Assembly: GCA_051294375.1 (NCBI GenBank) | Contig: CM119265.1 | Span: 20,182,966-20,246,965, forward strand | From: Paraspadella gotoi | Lineage: Eukaryota > Chaetognatha | Length of the DNA: 64,000 nt | Reading direction: 5' to 3' | Shown: positions 10,730 through 21,233 of the stretch, in pieces | Layout of the letters: every line of letters starts with the position of its first letter | Position numbering within the stretch: the first letter of the stretch is position 1 | Notes under the pieces: generated by a model | Seen by the model: the letters and a program-made list of their open reading frames with translations, nothing else | Database searches by the model: none | What the model was told of the DNA's origin: nothing | Made by a program: the position numbers and the translations under genes

Positions 10730-13700
10730 TCACAATCGAACGGCGACTTTCCCGACACTTTTTCCGGAATGCAAATACTCGATGGCGTCAGGAACACTCT
10801 CGAGTCCCTCGAACCCTGCGTCGACTCGAGAAGTCAATTTTCCATCAACGAAGTGTTTCGCCAACTGACGGAAGTGGCGCTCGAAGTGACCCGTATAATA
10901 GGGGAGGAAAAACCCGCCGACCGAAGCGGATTTTTTCAAAAGCTTGGCAGGGAGAAGCGACAGCTTTGCGTTGGGTTTCACGCCTCTCTCCGTCTGATAA
11001 TCGGCGATGAACCCAATGACGATGAGTCTTCCCTTCAAGGCGAGAGCGTCGAGCGCCACGTCGAACATGGCGCCGCCCACGCTCTCAAAGACGCAGTCGA
11101 CGCCGTCCGGGTAATCTTTCTTGAGGACGTCGCGGAGATTTTCCGTTTTATAGTTGATTACTCGGTCACAGCCGATTCCACGGAGAAAAACTGCCTTATC
11201 CTCGGAAGAGGTAGTGCCGATCACATGACAACCTTGGATCTTGGCGCATTGAACCGCAAACTGGCCTGTTCCGCCAGCCGCCGCGGTCACTAAAACAATT
11301 TCTTGACTGGCCTACGAGGGGAAAAAAATTTAGAATTCGCTCGTGTTACCCAGTAAGGCGTAGTAAAATTTCTAAATTTAACTTTAATTAAAATTCTAAA
11401 AGTGAGGAACGAACAACATTATATTAATGAACATTTATGTAATAAAAAAAATTATAATAAATTTTACAATTTACGCAGTAGGCCATATTTATACTAGTAC
11501 TAAACCAATAAATGTTAAAATTTCAAAACAGTTTTTTTCTAAAATTTTTTTGCAGATTTGGATTCGTCATAAAAAGTTGATAAAAAGAAATATAACTCTT
11601 TTTGAAAAATTCCTTCATTAAGTGGGTCAAAAATTAGAAAAAGCTATATTTTAAGCTAAAAATAAATTTTTTATTATTTAATATAGTTTTTTCAATTTTT
11701 AACCCACTTAATGAAAGAATTTTTTAAAATGATTTATATTTTCTTTTATCAACTTTTGACGAGGAATTCAAATCTGCAATCAAAATTAAGAAAAGCTTAT
11801 TTTGAAATTTTCGATTTTATAAGGATAGTACTATATATAAATATAGCCTACTGCGAAAATTAAAAAACATGAAATTATTTTTTTTATAAATTAATGTTCA
11901 CTGATGGTATGTTGTTCATAATTGACTTTTAGAATTTTCGTATGTAACTTTCACTACGCCTTATTACCCAGTACATTTCGTTTTAAAAAATAAAAAACTA
12001 CCAGGCAGGATTAATAATCTGTTGAAAAGGTATTTGTAAATCTCTTTAGTGATTTACTTATCCCCTGAAATTGTAAAATTTTCTTTCCCCCTTTTTTTTC
12101 CCCCCAATTTTTTTTTCGTCTATATAACTTTTCCTTATTACAAGAAGAAGCATTTTCCCATTACTTTCTATACAAATTTGCTCTTCTGTCTGCACCCACT
12201 AGATCTTCACTTACACCTGTTTTGCATATTTTAGTCTTAATAAACCAGATAGCTCCACATTTAAAAAAAAAATAATAATCAGTTTTAATTTAAGTATATC
12301 CACCAGAGGTTTGAATTTTTCTGAAACATTAAATTTGTTTTATGTTTTCACCCTAAAAGACTCTAAAAATAAGAAAGCTTAATGTAAGAGAAAAAAACAT
12401 TCAAAATAAACTATCTGCACCCACCAGATCTTTACTTGCACCTGCTCTTCAACAAAATAACAAATTTTTATAATTTTATATTTTTTTATATATTTTTTTC
12501 TTATTCTATTCTATTTTATTTTTTATTCTATGTCTTGATTAAAGAATTCTAATCATACCGGGGTAGGAACATATATCAAAACAAAATTTGAAAAAACATT
12601 ACTAAAACTCTTAACGATTTTTAAAATCCGAATTAATATTTGCATAATATTCTCTCTTAGGTTTTAGACGATATATTAATCTTTTTTAAATTCTGAGAGA
12701 TTCGGTTTTCACTGCGCGATTTGGAAGAAAAATGTTTGAAAACGTAGTGTTTAATCTCATTCTAAAATATAACAGTTAAAAATATTTTTGGAAATACTCA
12801 TTTATAATATAATAATTCTTTTGGCAAGGTGTACATCGCATTTTGGTTTAAAAATTTTTAAAATAAGCAGGTAAGGTTTGGGTAAGTTACTGTTATGGTT
12901 TAATTTTTATTCAAACTTATTTTTATCAAAAAATTTGTTAACGATATTGTTAGAAAATTAAATTAATCATATAAGATTCCTGAATGCATAATAAAATGGT
13001 CAAAATGGTAAGAAATACATAAAATATTTTTATTATAATTTTGTTTTACCTACCTGAGAAAAAATTAAATAGGTTTAATTTGGATAGTGATAAAAAGCTT
13101 AAAATCAGGTCAATTGAAAATAAGACATAACACTGTCATGTACAGAAACGACTACTGAAAAATATTAACAAATATAACATTTATCCTATGCTATGGTGGA
13201 CTAATGCAATACAATGCGCGCGCATAAAAATGACTGTTTTAAAAACATCCTCGGCGCCTTGTCGTTGGTTAAAAATTTCTTTTGTTTCATTGTATATAAT
13301 GTATATAAAAGTAAAAAGCCCAAAAAAACTTTTTCAACTTATTTTATGATTGTATCTCAGATCGTTCAGTCAGGGGAGGACGTTAAGTTTTGTCTCGATA
13401 TAGCCTATAAAGGGTCCCGCACCCTTGTATATCATATATCAAAACAAATATAATATTGTTTCGATTTATAAAATATTTTCGCAAATACCAAAATGTTATT
13501 AGTGCCGCAGTAACAGTTCAGTTTAAGCCCTTGAAAGTGATTTACATGTATTGGCGCAGCTACTGGTTATTTTATCTATCTGAAAAAGTTTGATACGAAA
13601 ATCTGGTTTTCCAAATCAAATTAGTTGCAAACAAGATTAAATCAGAAGCATGTGATTTTTTGGGTAAATTTGAGTTCGAGTTAATTATTCTCGGTTTTCT

Positions 13701-14304
13701 TATTAAGCTGCATATTTGTATAACATTTTGTTATTCTTAAAGTAGAGATAAGAAAAAAATTAGTTTCATCTGAGACAGCGATCCAAAAATTTATAGTTTG
13801 TCCTTACCTTGACGGCACCGATTCTTCCGACTTGCTCCAGACTGATTGAGGCGGTAAGTCCACTCGTAAGAAGCGGCAAGAAACCCGGATCGAGCGAAGG
13901 AATGGGAAAGGCTCCTTTCACGTTTACGGGAACCACATTAGCAAAGGCCCCATATTTAGAGTAAATGACGTGACTTCCTTCCTGAAGAACAAATGAAAAT
14001 TATATGCTACACAGTTATTATTAAATTAATTTGTTAATAAATCAACTTCTACCTTCACTGTGTGCGGAACATCATTTCCCTTTGCAACAATTTCCCCTAA
14101 CGCCTCAAACCCCAGGTCGAACGGGGGTTCTAGTTTTGGATCATATCGACCCGCTGAATAGTTGATATCCGAAGCGTTGATACCCAATAACTTATTTTTA
14201 ACCAAAATTTCATGCGACTTTAAAGCGGGTAAAGACCGCTGTATTAACTTAGCGGCATTTCGAAAGTTAGAAGACAAAGTTTGGCATTGCCACACAGTCT
14301 GCAT
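10730..14304 (-). CDS. PTGR3: Prostaglandin reductase 3 / zinc-binding alcohol dehydrogenase domain protein 2
   Basis: Three exons, all phase 0: 14053-14304, 13808-13981 and 10730-11311, giving 335 residues. This is a medium-chain dehydrogenase/reductase of the quinone-oxidoreductase type. It has an N-terminal GroES-like domain with GINASDIN and a [12 protein letters not shown] segment, then a Rossmann fold with the NADPH-binding [12 protein letters not shown] motif, VINYKTE, FESVGG and GRLIVIGF, and ends with a [10 protein letters not shown] strand. Catalytic zinc ligands are absent, as expected. The family reduces 15-keto-prostaglandins (PTGR3, also called ZADH2) in mitochondria or peroxisomes. 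Human PTGR3 is longer (377) because of its N-terminal presequence, which is not obvious here. Intron 2, about 2.5 kb, carries a foldback element and a 30-bp imperfect direct repeat. The gene lies just upstream of the selenoprotein on the same strand. Confidence 0.9.
11350..11966. mobile_element. Foldback (long inverted-repeat) element in PTGR3 intron 2
   Basis: The left arm (about 11350-11650) and right arm (about 11690-11966) are imperfect reverse complements over nearly their whole length, with a short AT-rich loop between. Matching landmarks are TAAGGCGTAGT at 11355 against ACTACGCCTTA near 11953, CATTAAGTGGGT near 11613 against ACCCACTTAATG near 11700, and AAAGTTGATAAA against TTTATCAACTTT. 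It has no coding capacity, so it fits a non-autonomous foldback or MITE. Exact ends and target duplication are uncertain. Confidence 0.75.
12190..12444 (+). repeat. 30-bp imperfect direct repeat in PTGR3 intron 2
   Basis: A 30-base unit at 12190-12219 starting CTGCACCCACTAGATC recurs at 12415-12444 as CTGCACCCACCAGATC, with three mismatches over 30 bases. Function unknown; it may be a remnant of a duplicated insertion. Confidence 0.6.
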
Positions 14305-14544
14305 CTCTATTTAATGATAACAGGGCGGAAAAATATTACAAAAATGTGGTTGACTATTAGATATTTGTAGAGATTATTCTTAGCCTAAAATTAGCTTTAC
14401 TAGGCTCAACTTGGTTTGACTTGCCTAATTGCATTGTTACATCATTATCAATACGTAGATTTTTATCCCATTTACACTTCCTCCCCAAGAATCCCACTAG
14501 CAAAAAAAAAAATTTAAAAAAAAAAAAATAAATAGGAATTTATT

Positions 14545-15606
14545 TCAACTTTTAATAGCGTTGTATTCGACGCTTTTAGAAGGATCCGCAGGCACGAAGG
14601 TCTGCAGTTTTGTCATGAGTCTCTTCAGCCCTTGAATATATTTGCGCTGCTGCTCATCGTTGAGGACGTGAGCGACGTGTTGAGCGAAAATTTTCTCGCG
14701 TCCCGTTCGCGCGTGAATGCCCACCATGGTGACTCCGATGGGCCAGGCGGCGTTGCCAATAGCGATCATGTAGTAGGCGTCGTTGGCACGAACGTATTCG
14801 CCCATCATTAGGTTCATGGCGATGGTTTTAAGTTCCTCGTAAATGTCGTCTGGAATCGTTCGCTTCTTCAATTTACGGAAAAGAGGTTTAAGGTAAGTCA
14901 CAGTCTGGTTGTAGGTGGCCGTGTCCACCTTGGCCTTTATCGTACGCCTCTCTTTCTCGTCACGTGAGTTGAGGTCATCCGCCCAAAGTTTTAGGATGTA
15001 TTGAAAAGTGTGAAGCATGGCGTCGCAGGCTTTATCGACCTTAATATCTGGGTCCGAGAGGCGCCGGGTTTCCCGTTTAATGTCCTCGACGCAGAGTCCG
15101 AAGTCTACGGCGCGGACGAGCGTCTTATCTTTGGGAGCGTCGTCGCCCGATCCCGCGTCCTCCACGGATTTTTCGATCTCGTTGAGAAAAGCGGCATCAA
15201 CTTTGTCCATGGCCGCCTTGAAGTCGTTCCTCATTCCCTTGTTTACTTCCGGTTCGAGGATTTCCAATTTGCGAAGTCGCTGAAAACTTTCCATGTCGGT
15301 CTCGCCAAAGAGTCTAACGGGCTCGTTACGTTCGCGAAGCCGACGGACGACCTCCTCGCGAGTTGGCATGTGCTTTTCGAAATCGCCGCCGATTACGTCA
15401 TCCAGGAGGCTGGTCGAGGGCTTCCGCTCCTTTTCGGGACTGGCGCCAGACGATTCTCCTTTCTTTCGTTTTCGTTTGGCAAAGTACTCATCCGCTTGTT
15501 GTTTGGCCAGATCGCCGCGTCGGAAGAACCGCTTCTCGCCAGTGACGAGGCCCGTCTTCTCCACTTGCTTCCGTTTTCGTTCGATTTCCGCTTTCAAAAG
15601 ATCCAT
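14545..15606 (-). CDS. PRPF18: Pre-mRNA-splicing factor 18
   Basis: A single exon gives 353 residues (human 342). The N-terminus MDLLKAEIERKRK, the PRP4-like motif REEVVRRLRERNEPVRLFGE, and FQRLRKLEILEPEVNKG match the family. The C-terminal Prp18 domain follows, with the strongly conserved loop GNAAWPIGVTMVGIHARTGR, HVAHVLNDE, QRKYIQGLKRLM and DPSKSVEYNAI. Prp18 acts with Slu7 and Prp22 in the second catalytic step of splicing, stabilising 3' splice-site docking to U5 snRNP. I chose the ATG at 15606 because MDLLKAEI is the family start; reading further upstream gives a hydrophobic stretch without family support. ALG12 ends 227 bases upstream on the same strand and PTGR3 starts 240 bases downstream. 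Confidence 0.96.
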   Translation of the reverse strand: MDLLKAEIERKRKQVEKTGLVTGEKRFFRRGDLAKQQADEYFAKRKRKKGESSGASPEKERKPSTSLLDDVIGGDFEKHMPTREEVVRRLRERNEPVRLFGETDMESFQRLRKLEILEPEVNKGMRNDFKAAMDKVDAAFLNEIEKSVEDAGSGDDAPKDKTLVRAVDFGLCVEDIKRETRRLSDPDIKVDKACDAMLHTFQYILKLWADDLNSRDEKERRTIKAKVDTATYNQTVTYLKPLFRKLKKRTIPDDIYEELKTIAMNLMMGEYVRANDAYYMIAIGNAAWPIGVTMVGIHARTGREKIFAQHVAHVLNDEQQRKYIQGLKRLMTKLQTFVPADPSKSVEYNAIKS

Positions 15607-15833
15607 CGTTCTGGCCACAACGACCCCAATTTCGATGAAGCTAAATTTGAGAGCTAAATTTAAAAGAAAAAAATCAAAATTCAAAACGATACACGTTGGC
15701 AACATGAAACTCTCAAAGTCTAAATGAAAGTCTAGATGTTTGGCAACGGGTGGCGCAGCATTAGGGGTAGGAAGAATAAGAAATGAATAAAAAGTAAGAG
15801 GATTATCACAATGAAACGACCAGAATAGGCAGA

Positions 15834-17348
15834 CTAGGAATGTAACGAATTGAGTACAACCGACGACTGCACTGTCCTCTTGAGTATGATCACTTTAGGC
15901 TCAAGCATGATCTTCAACGGCGGAAACCAGTTCCATCTGAACCCGTAACTCGCAAATCCCGGAAGAATCTTCACGATGGTGTGAGTATGCTGATACGCCG
16001 TCATGTTGAATTCCCCGGAGCCGTTGACCCCGACGATCAAATGGGTGAACTCGAGCATCTTGGACCCGCCGGGTTCGAGATTTTCCTCTTTGCTGTAGCG
16101 CCACTCGGAGTTGAGCTCGAGAAAACGCGAGGCTCCGGTCTGAGCCACGTTCCAGTCCATATGCACGTGAACAGAGTCCTCGGTCGGTTCCATCTGGTGC
16201 AAGTCGCGCAGGGCTGTTCCGCCAGGATAGTTATAGTAGGAGGCCCAAAAGGAAAGCGAAGAGAGAGTCATGTTGCCCGAAATCATCGCCACGAGGCAAA
16301 GAGCGGCGCAGTGGCGGGCGTGGTTTTTACTCCGGTTGATCCACACCCAGTCGGCGGCGCGGGCGATGACGACGTTAAGTAGAGGCACGGCGTAGAGGAC
16401 GAACCTTAGCTCCTTGTGCGGCAGGAAGGAATAACCGAAGACAAAGCCCAACGCGGGTATCGCCAGGTAAGTCAGGCGGCGGTCAACTGCCAAACCCACG
16501 GGCACCAACAGTAGAGTCGGACCCAATGCTCGTGGAAGCGCCGAGTAAAAGTACCACAGGAACGGGCTCACGCCCCAGTCGGAACTTTTGTTGAGGATAG
16601 TGTTGTAGTAGAGAACCTCGCCCTCCGGCCACAATGGGCGCCGCCAAAAGAGAGAATCGACGCCGGCCGAAAGGGAGATGCTGAGGACCCCGGCCAGGAC
16701 GCCGTGGAGGATAAGGTCCTTTAGGGAAAGCCGTTTGGAGACAAAAACCTCCATCGCAGCAATAATACCAACCAATAGCACTAATTCGGAGCGGAAAACG
16801 ACCGTAGCGAAGGCTGCTTGCCAAACAAAGTGTTTTACGTTGCCGACCAACCAGGAGTGCATCGCTAGCATCAGCGGGATGAGAGCGAAGACGTTGGGCA
16901 GTGGACGGGAGGCATAGAACGGAAGGTGAAACTGAGTTGCAGTGATGATAGTCAACCAAAACGCCGTCGGTCGTCCATATCTGTAGCCGACAGCGACGCG
17001 GAAAAGGGAAAACACGTAAACGACGCAGACTCCTAAGCAACCGCGGACGAGTATTTGGACTACGTCTTTGGCGAAACCCAGGCAGTCCATCAACGAAGCC
17101 AGCGGCCCCACCCAAAAGGTGACGAAGAGTGGTCCGATGAAGGTGCGGGGCACCACACCGGGAAACTCGAGGTGATCAAAAAGATCGAGTCGCGTTTTAT
17201 GGTAGATCAAGTCGTGCATGGCCTGGAGATTGAAGCTTTCCTCGACTTTCGTGTAAGGGCAGGCGATGAGGTAAAACAATACCACCGCGAGCATCAACAG
17301 AACCTGTAACATGTTGGACTCAACGACTGAGGTCATTGCGACCGTCAA
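15834..17348 (-). CDS. ALG12: Dol-P-Man:Man7GlcNAc2-PP-dolichol alpha-1,6-mannosyltransferase
   Basis: A single exon encodes 504 residues, with multiple hydrophobic membrane segments. Diagnostic GT22-family blocks are visible: CPYTKVEESFNLQA and HDLIYH near the N-terminus, DHLEFPGVVPRTFIGP, ITATQFHLPFYASRPLPN, the loop WPEGEVLYYNTILNKSSDWG with SPFLWYFYSALPR, and LPHKELRFVLY. In the ER lumen ALG12 adds the eighth mannose to the lipid-linked N-glycan precursor from dolichol-phosphate mannose; human loss causes ALG12-CDG. The intronless form is notable because most neighbours are spliced. The NUP43 stop codon is only 108 bases upstream on the same strand. An internal ATG at residue 13 could also serve as the start. 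Confidence 0.95.
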   Translation of the reverse strand: MTVAMTSVVESNMLQVLLMLAVVLFYLIACPYTKVEESFNLQAMHDLIYHKTRLDLFDHLEFPGVVPRTFIGPLFVTFWVGPLASLMDCLGFAKDVVQILVRGCLGVCVVYVFSLFRVAVGYRYGRPTAFWLTIITATQFHLPFYASRPLPNVFALIPLMLAMHSWLVGNVKHFVWQAAFATVVFRSELVLLVGIIAAMEVFVSKRLSLKDLILHGVLAGVLSISLSAGVDSLFWRRPLWPEGEVLYYNTILNKSSDWGVSPFLWYFYSALPRALGPTLLLVPVGLAVDRRLTYLAIPALGFVFGYSFLPHKELRFVLYAVPLLNVVIARAADWVWINRSKNHARHCAALCLVAMISGNMTLSSLSFWASYYNYPGGTALRDLHQMEPTEDSVHVHMDWNVAQTGASRFLELNSEWRYSKEENLEPGGSKMLEFTHLIVGVNGSGEFNMTAYQHTHTIVKILPGFASYGFRWNWFPPLKIMLEPKVIILKRTVQSSVVLNSLHS

Positions 17349-17456
17349 ATTTCAGAACTTCATATTAGTTTTGTTTATCGCCTAAGAAAACAGTAGTAAA
17401 CGATAAAAAGAAAATATGGCGATTCATAACGAGAACGGTGAGATGCAACAATTTTG

Positions 17457-18869
17457 TTAATGAATGTTGAGGTTGTCGACGACGAAAATGGCTTCGGCGT
17501 CCGTGCCGCAGATTAAAGTGTCTGACTCGATGTCGATAGAGTTGACTGACATATCGAAATAAGCCGGCAGCAAAGAGCACGTCACAATGAGGGACTTCTT
17601 GTCCCCGACTCCTTCATTCGAGATCCAGGGACTTTGAGAAGACGGTGTGGAAGAGGAGGATCCCCCCAGAGTCAGAGGACCAATTCGACTCGTTCCCAAC
17701 GTCGAATTTGTGGCGACGCGTTTGTGTGTGGCGTCGGCGGCAACGCTGGCATCCCAGTGAAGCACCTTTCCATCGTCGGAACAAGTAAAGAGATGATCGG
17801 GATGACTCGGGTGAAATTTGACGTCCCAGACAGGCGAATCGTGTCCTTGAAGCAAGGAGGCGGGCGCCTTGTCCTGTCGCATGTCCCAGATGGTGAGGAG
17901 GCCGTCTGAACCACCTGCGGCGACGAGATGCGGCTGCGTCGGGTGCTGAGCGAGACTGCAGATCCCCGACCGTTCACCGTTCATCGTCAGGATTTTGATG
18001 GGGACAGGGGGAGAGCCGTCAATGCCAGATGTGCGATGGAGAGTTTGCCTCAAGTCCCAAAGTTTAAGCTGGCCGCTGGAGTTTCCCGTCAAGATTTCCT
18101 GGGGACGCAAATAGACGACGCTGGAGACAGTAAAGCTGTCCGCGTCGGGAACACGCTTCCGCTGTAGCTGATGATTTTGTGGCGCGGAAGACGACTTGGC
18201 GTTTACGTTTAAGACGTGAATATCGCCAGATTCGCCAACAGCCACAACTTCCTCGCCTTTCGTAGACAGGGCTAAGGAGGTAAAAAGAAGAAAAAAAGTT
18301 TATTTGGACAAAGAATAAAAATATAAATCGAATTTCGCGCATGATTCGCACTAAAACTAAAACCCTTCCCTCCAATTGTGTACCTAACTTATCGAATCTT
18401 CTCACTCACCGGTCAAAGCGAATCCGGGGGAGACATTCCACTCACGGATGACGGAAAGTTCTCCGTTTCCGAGCTCGAGTTGGAACAGAGTCAACCTTCC
18501 CGTCGACGACGTCGTGATCAAAGTCTCAGTTGAAAGAAAACTTATGTCCGTGACATCGCCGGGGTGGGGCGCTTCTGCGATGACGGTATGGTCACTTGTA
18601 GCCTCGTTCTCCCCGCCGCCGACACCGTAAATGGCGATGACGTTATCAGCCCCATTGTCCCAACTTCCGGCGGCAAAAATTCGCGAGGCTTTTAATCCTG
18701 GTTTCAGAGACGGCCGCCAGCAGACGCGATTTACCTGTTAAGTTGATGTAATTAACTGAGATTCCTCGAAGAGTAAATATAGTGGTTGTAAATAAATAAA
18801 TAAATTACATACCTTTCGTGATACGTAATTAACTCCTAAATTTCCCCCGGTAATGGTTTCTCTCGCCAT
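17457..18869 (-). CDS. NUP43: Nucleoporin Nup43
   Basis: Three exons (18813-18869, 18410-18734, 17457-18271) join in phase to 398 residues (human 380). It is a WD40 beta-propeller. The start resembles the family (NYVSRKVNRVCWRP), repeat blocks include GQLKLWDLRQ, GGSDGLLTIWDMRQ, GHDSPVWDVKFHPSHPDHLFTCS and DGKVLHWD, and the C-terminus ends SVNSIDIESDTLICGTDAEA, nearly identical to the vertebrate end. Nup43 is a peripheral member of the Nup107-160 Y-complex, a scaffold of the nuclear pore and also found at kinetochores. A second Y-complex gene, NUP107, lies about 18 kb away on the same strand. A serine-rich insert sits in the last third. Confidence 0.93.
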
Positions 18870-19278
18870 CTTCTACTAACTTTTCATAAGAAATCTGTTC
18901 ACGAAAGTAATACAAAAAAAGTAATAACGAATTTGATTTTCATCAAAACTTGTAGGAAAATTCTAACCAGTTTAATAACAAAATTTTCTACCAAAAAAAA
19001 AAGACAAAATTTACCAAATTAAAAAAAAAAACTTCATGAGCTTGGTCATGGGCACTGCAACACACTCATGCCTAACGGTTCGATTGAACATAAAGTTCAG
19101 ATTTTTTTTTCGTCGCAACACTGAATTTCGATTTCTGGAAGCAGAATTTGAAAAGTTGGCCGCCAGTTAGGCGGTTCATTGAAAACAAAAAAAAACAACT
19201 GTTCATGGTCGTAGAGAAACATTGGAAGTTGACCATTAAAAAAAAAAGTTATAAAGATGGTGATATCAAGTTTGGTTG

Positions 19279-19310
19279 CTGGTGATGCTGGTGATGCTGG
19301 TGATGCTGGA
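19279..19310 (+). repeat. Short tandem repeat (9-bp unit)
   Basis: About three and a half copies of the 9-base unit GGTGATGCT lie just downstream of the SERBP1-like stop codon, inside its expected 3'UTR. Confidence 0.8.
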
Positions 19311-19319
19311 AATAGAGTT

Positions 19320-20792
19320 TTACTCGGCGGCAGTTTTCGCGCCTCCGAGGGATGGAAATTCTTTGACGTCATCGAGCACGACCGGAGCGTCGCGACCACG
19401 GCCGGAACGGTTTCCCAAACCACGTACTTGACCTCTGACACCATCGCGGCCGCGACCTCCGCGAAACCCTTCGCCACGTCCGCGACCACCACGTGGTGGG
19501 CCACGCCCACGTCCGCCGCGTTGAGGTGCGTCGGAGAATTCGAACTTAATGTCGAGCACCTAAGATAAAAACGTGGGACATAGAAATCTACTTTCATGCG
19601 TGAATCCAAGATAAGACGCAAGCTAATCTCACCTGCTTGCCGGATCTTTTTTTGCCGCGTCGATCATGCTCCTCTTCCTCATCGGAATCCTCGTCCTCCT
19701 CCTCGTCTTCGTCTTCTTCCTCCTCTTCGTCGCTCGAGTCCACTTTCTTCTTCAGAGCCACCATGTTGCCCCATTGCTTGTTGTCGACCCCCTCGCCCGC
19801 TTTGCGAATATGGAACTGGGGTTTCGGCTTCTCCAGTTCCTGCAGCGCCTTCCATTCGTCTAACGTCATCTCCTTCGGCTCCGGATCCTTTTCTTCCTCC
19901 GCAGCCTCGGGCGAAGCTCCGGCATCCCCTTCCACGGGGGCGTCGGGATCCGATTTGGTAGGCGACGACGTCACCTCTTCGTCGCTGACGCCCTCGGCAG
20001 GGGCGGAATCGGTGGCGACGGCCAGCTGATCGTCGATGACCTCCTTGTCGGAACCCCAGTTGCCGCGACCGCCGCCTTCGCGCTTGTCGGAACCGCGGAC
20101 GCTCGACTTTGGATCTCCCGATTGACGATCGTACTCGCGCGGACCGCCGAATCCGCCGCGACCGCCGCCGCCGCGGCCGCGCCCTCCACGACCGCGGAAA
20201 CCACCGCGGCCCCCGCGTCCACCTTCCGTCGCTCCACCTTCGCCGAATCCGCCTCGAAAGCCACCGCCCCCGCCACCACCACGACGTTGCCCATCCTCCT
20301 CGTTCTGAGGCGGATAGTTCTCCTGATTGATCCGACCTCCTCGTCCGCCACCGTAGCCACCGCCTCCTCCTCGCGGAACTTCGCGCGCTGGAGCTTCGTC
20401 GATGGCAACCTTTTTCTCGGGCTTCGGCTTCGATCGAGCCGTCGAAGCTTCGCCTTTGCGTTCGTCGCCGGCGTTTCCGCCTTTCTTATTCTGCGACTGA
20501 AGCGTCTTCTTCTCTTTGGAAGATTCTTCGGTGGCCTTCTTCATCGCCTGTACAGTGTACAAACGACAGCAAATATTTTTTAAACTCAACAAAAAAATAC
20601 AATTTATCTATACAACGCTCAAACCTTGTTCTTAGCGTCCTTCTGCTCTTTGGCCTTCTGCACAGTTTTCTCCTTCTCCTCCTTCTTCTTCATCTCTAAC
20701 TTCTTGAGGCTCTCGAAGGGGTCCTCCTGGTCGGAGTCGTCGTCGCCGGCGAGGGCGAACCGGTTGAAGACGGTGCATCCGTACGACTCCAT
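19320..20792 (-). CDS. SERBP1/HABP4-family RGG RNA-binding protein
   Basis: Three exons (20625-20792, 19633-20547, 19320-19559), all phase 0, give 440 residues. The start MESYGCTVFNRFALAGDDDSD matches the Stm1/SERBP1 N-terminus. A Lys/Glu-rich linker follows, then a long RGG/GGG region (residues about 105-180), the conserved HABP4_PAI-RBP1 segment EMTLDEWKALQE, and a second RGG tract. The C-terminus ends DVKEFPSLGGA, a family signature. A run of acidic residues (EEEEEDEDEEEDED) precedes the second RGG block. SERBP1/HABP4 proteins bind ribosomes and mRNA, occupying the mRNA channel of idle 80S ribosomes with eEF2. Vertebrate SERBP1 and HABP4 are paralogs, so no one-to-one symbol is given. The GC-rich RGG repeats produce long overlapping reading frames on the other strand. 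Confidence 0.92.
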
Positions 20793-21233
20793 TTTATTTC
20801 TCTGTTGACGTCGTTGGTTTCTCTGCTTCACTGGAGATGCGACTATTCGATGTTGTCACGGGAAAAAGCGACGCTCTTTCTTTCGAACCGAGACTAAAAG
20901 TGGTTTAGGTGCTTCATTCCGAAGGCTTTTTTAATTGTTTCTTAACTTAAATCTTACGAGGAAAAAACTGGCAGGGCGAGAAAAAAGAAATTTTTTATCA
21001 TTTTTTAACATGACGATATTGTTATCTTTTTTTACACAATAATATTTCCCCACAAAAAGCTAATAGAAGGGTCCTGGTAATATATTAAAGACCAGAGATT
21101 TATGATTAAACTCGCAAGTTTGGAAAAAGTTAGGAGATACAGCAAGCTGCATTTCGACCTCTTTTCGAAGTAGTAGATCGTAGGAACATTTAAAAAGACT
21201 AGATGAGCGAGGGAAAAACTGAAATCACGAGAA

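Noticed and set aside
10769-11293. 174-codon plus-strand frame opposite PTGR3
   Set aside because: Shadow of the conserved PTGR3 exon on the other strand.
15001-15727. Several long plus-strand frames opposite PRPF18
   Set aside because: They mirror the codon pattern of the conserved PRPF18 exon and have no similarity of their own.
19594-20583. Long Ser- and Arg-rich frames on both strands around the RGG gene
   Set aside because: Caused by GC-rich Gly-Arg repeats and acidic codon runs of the SERBP1/HABP4-like gene.
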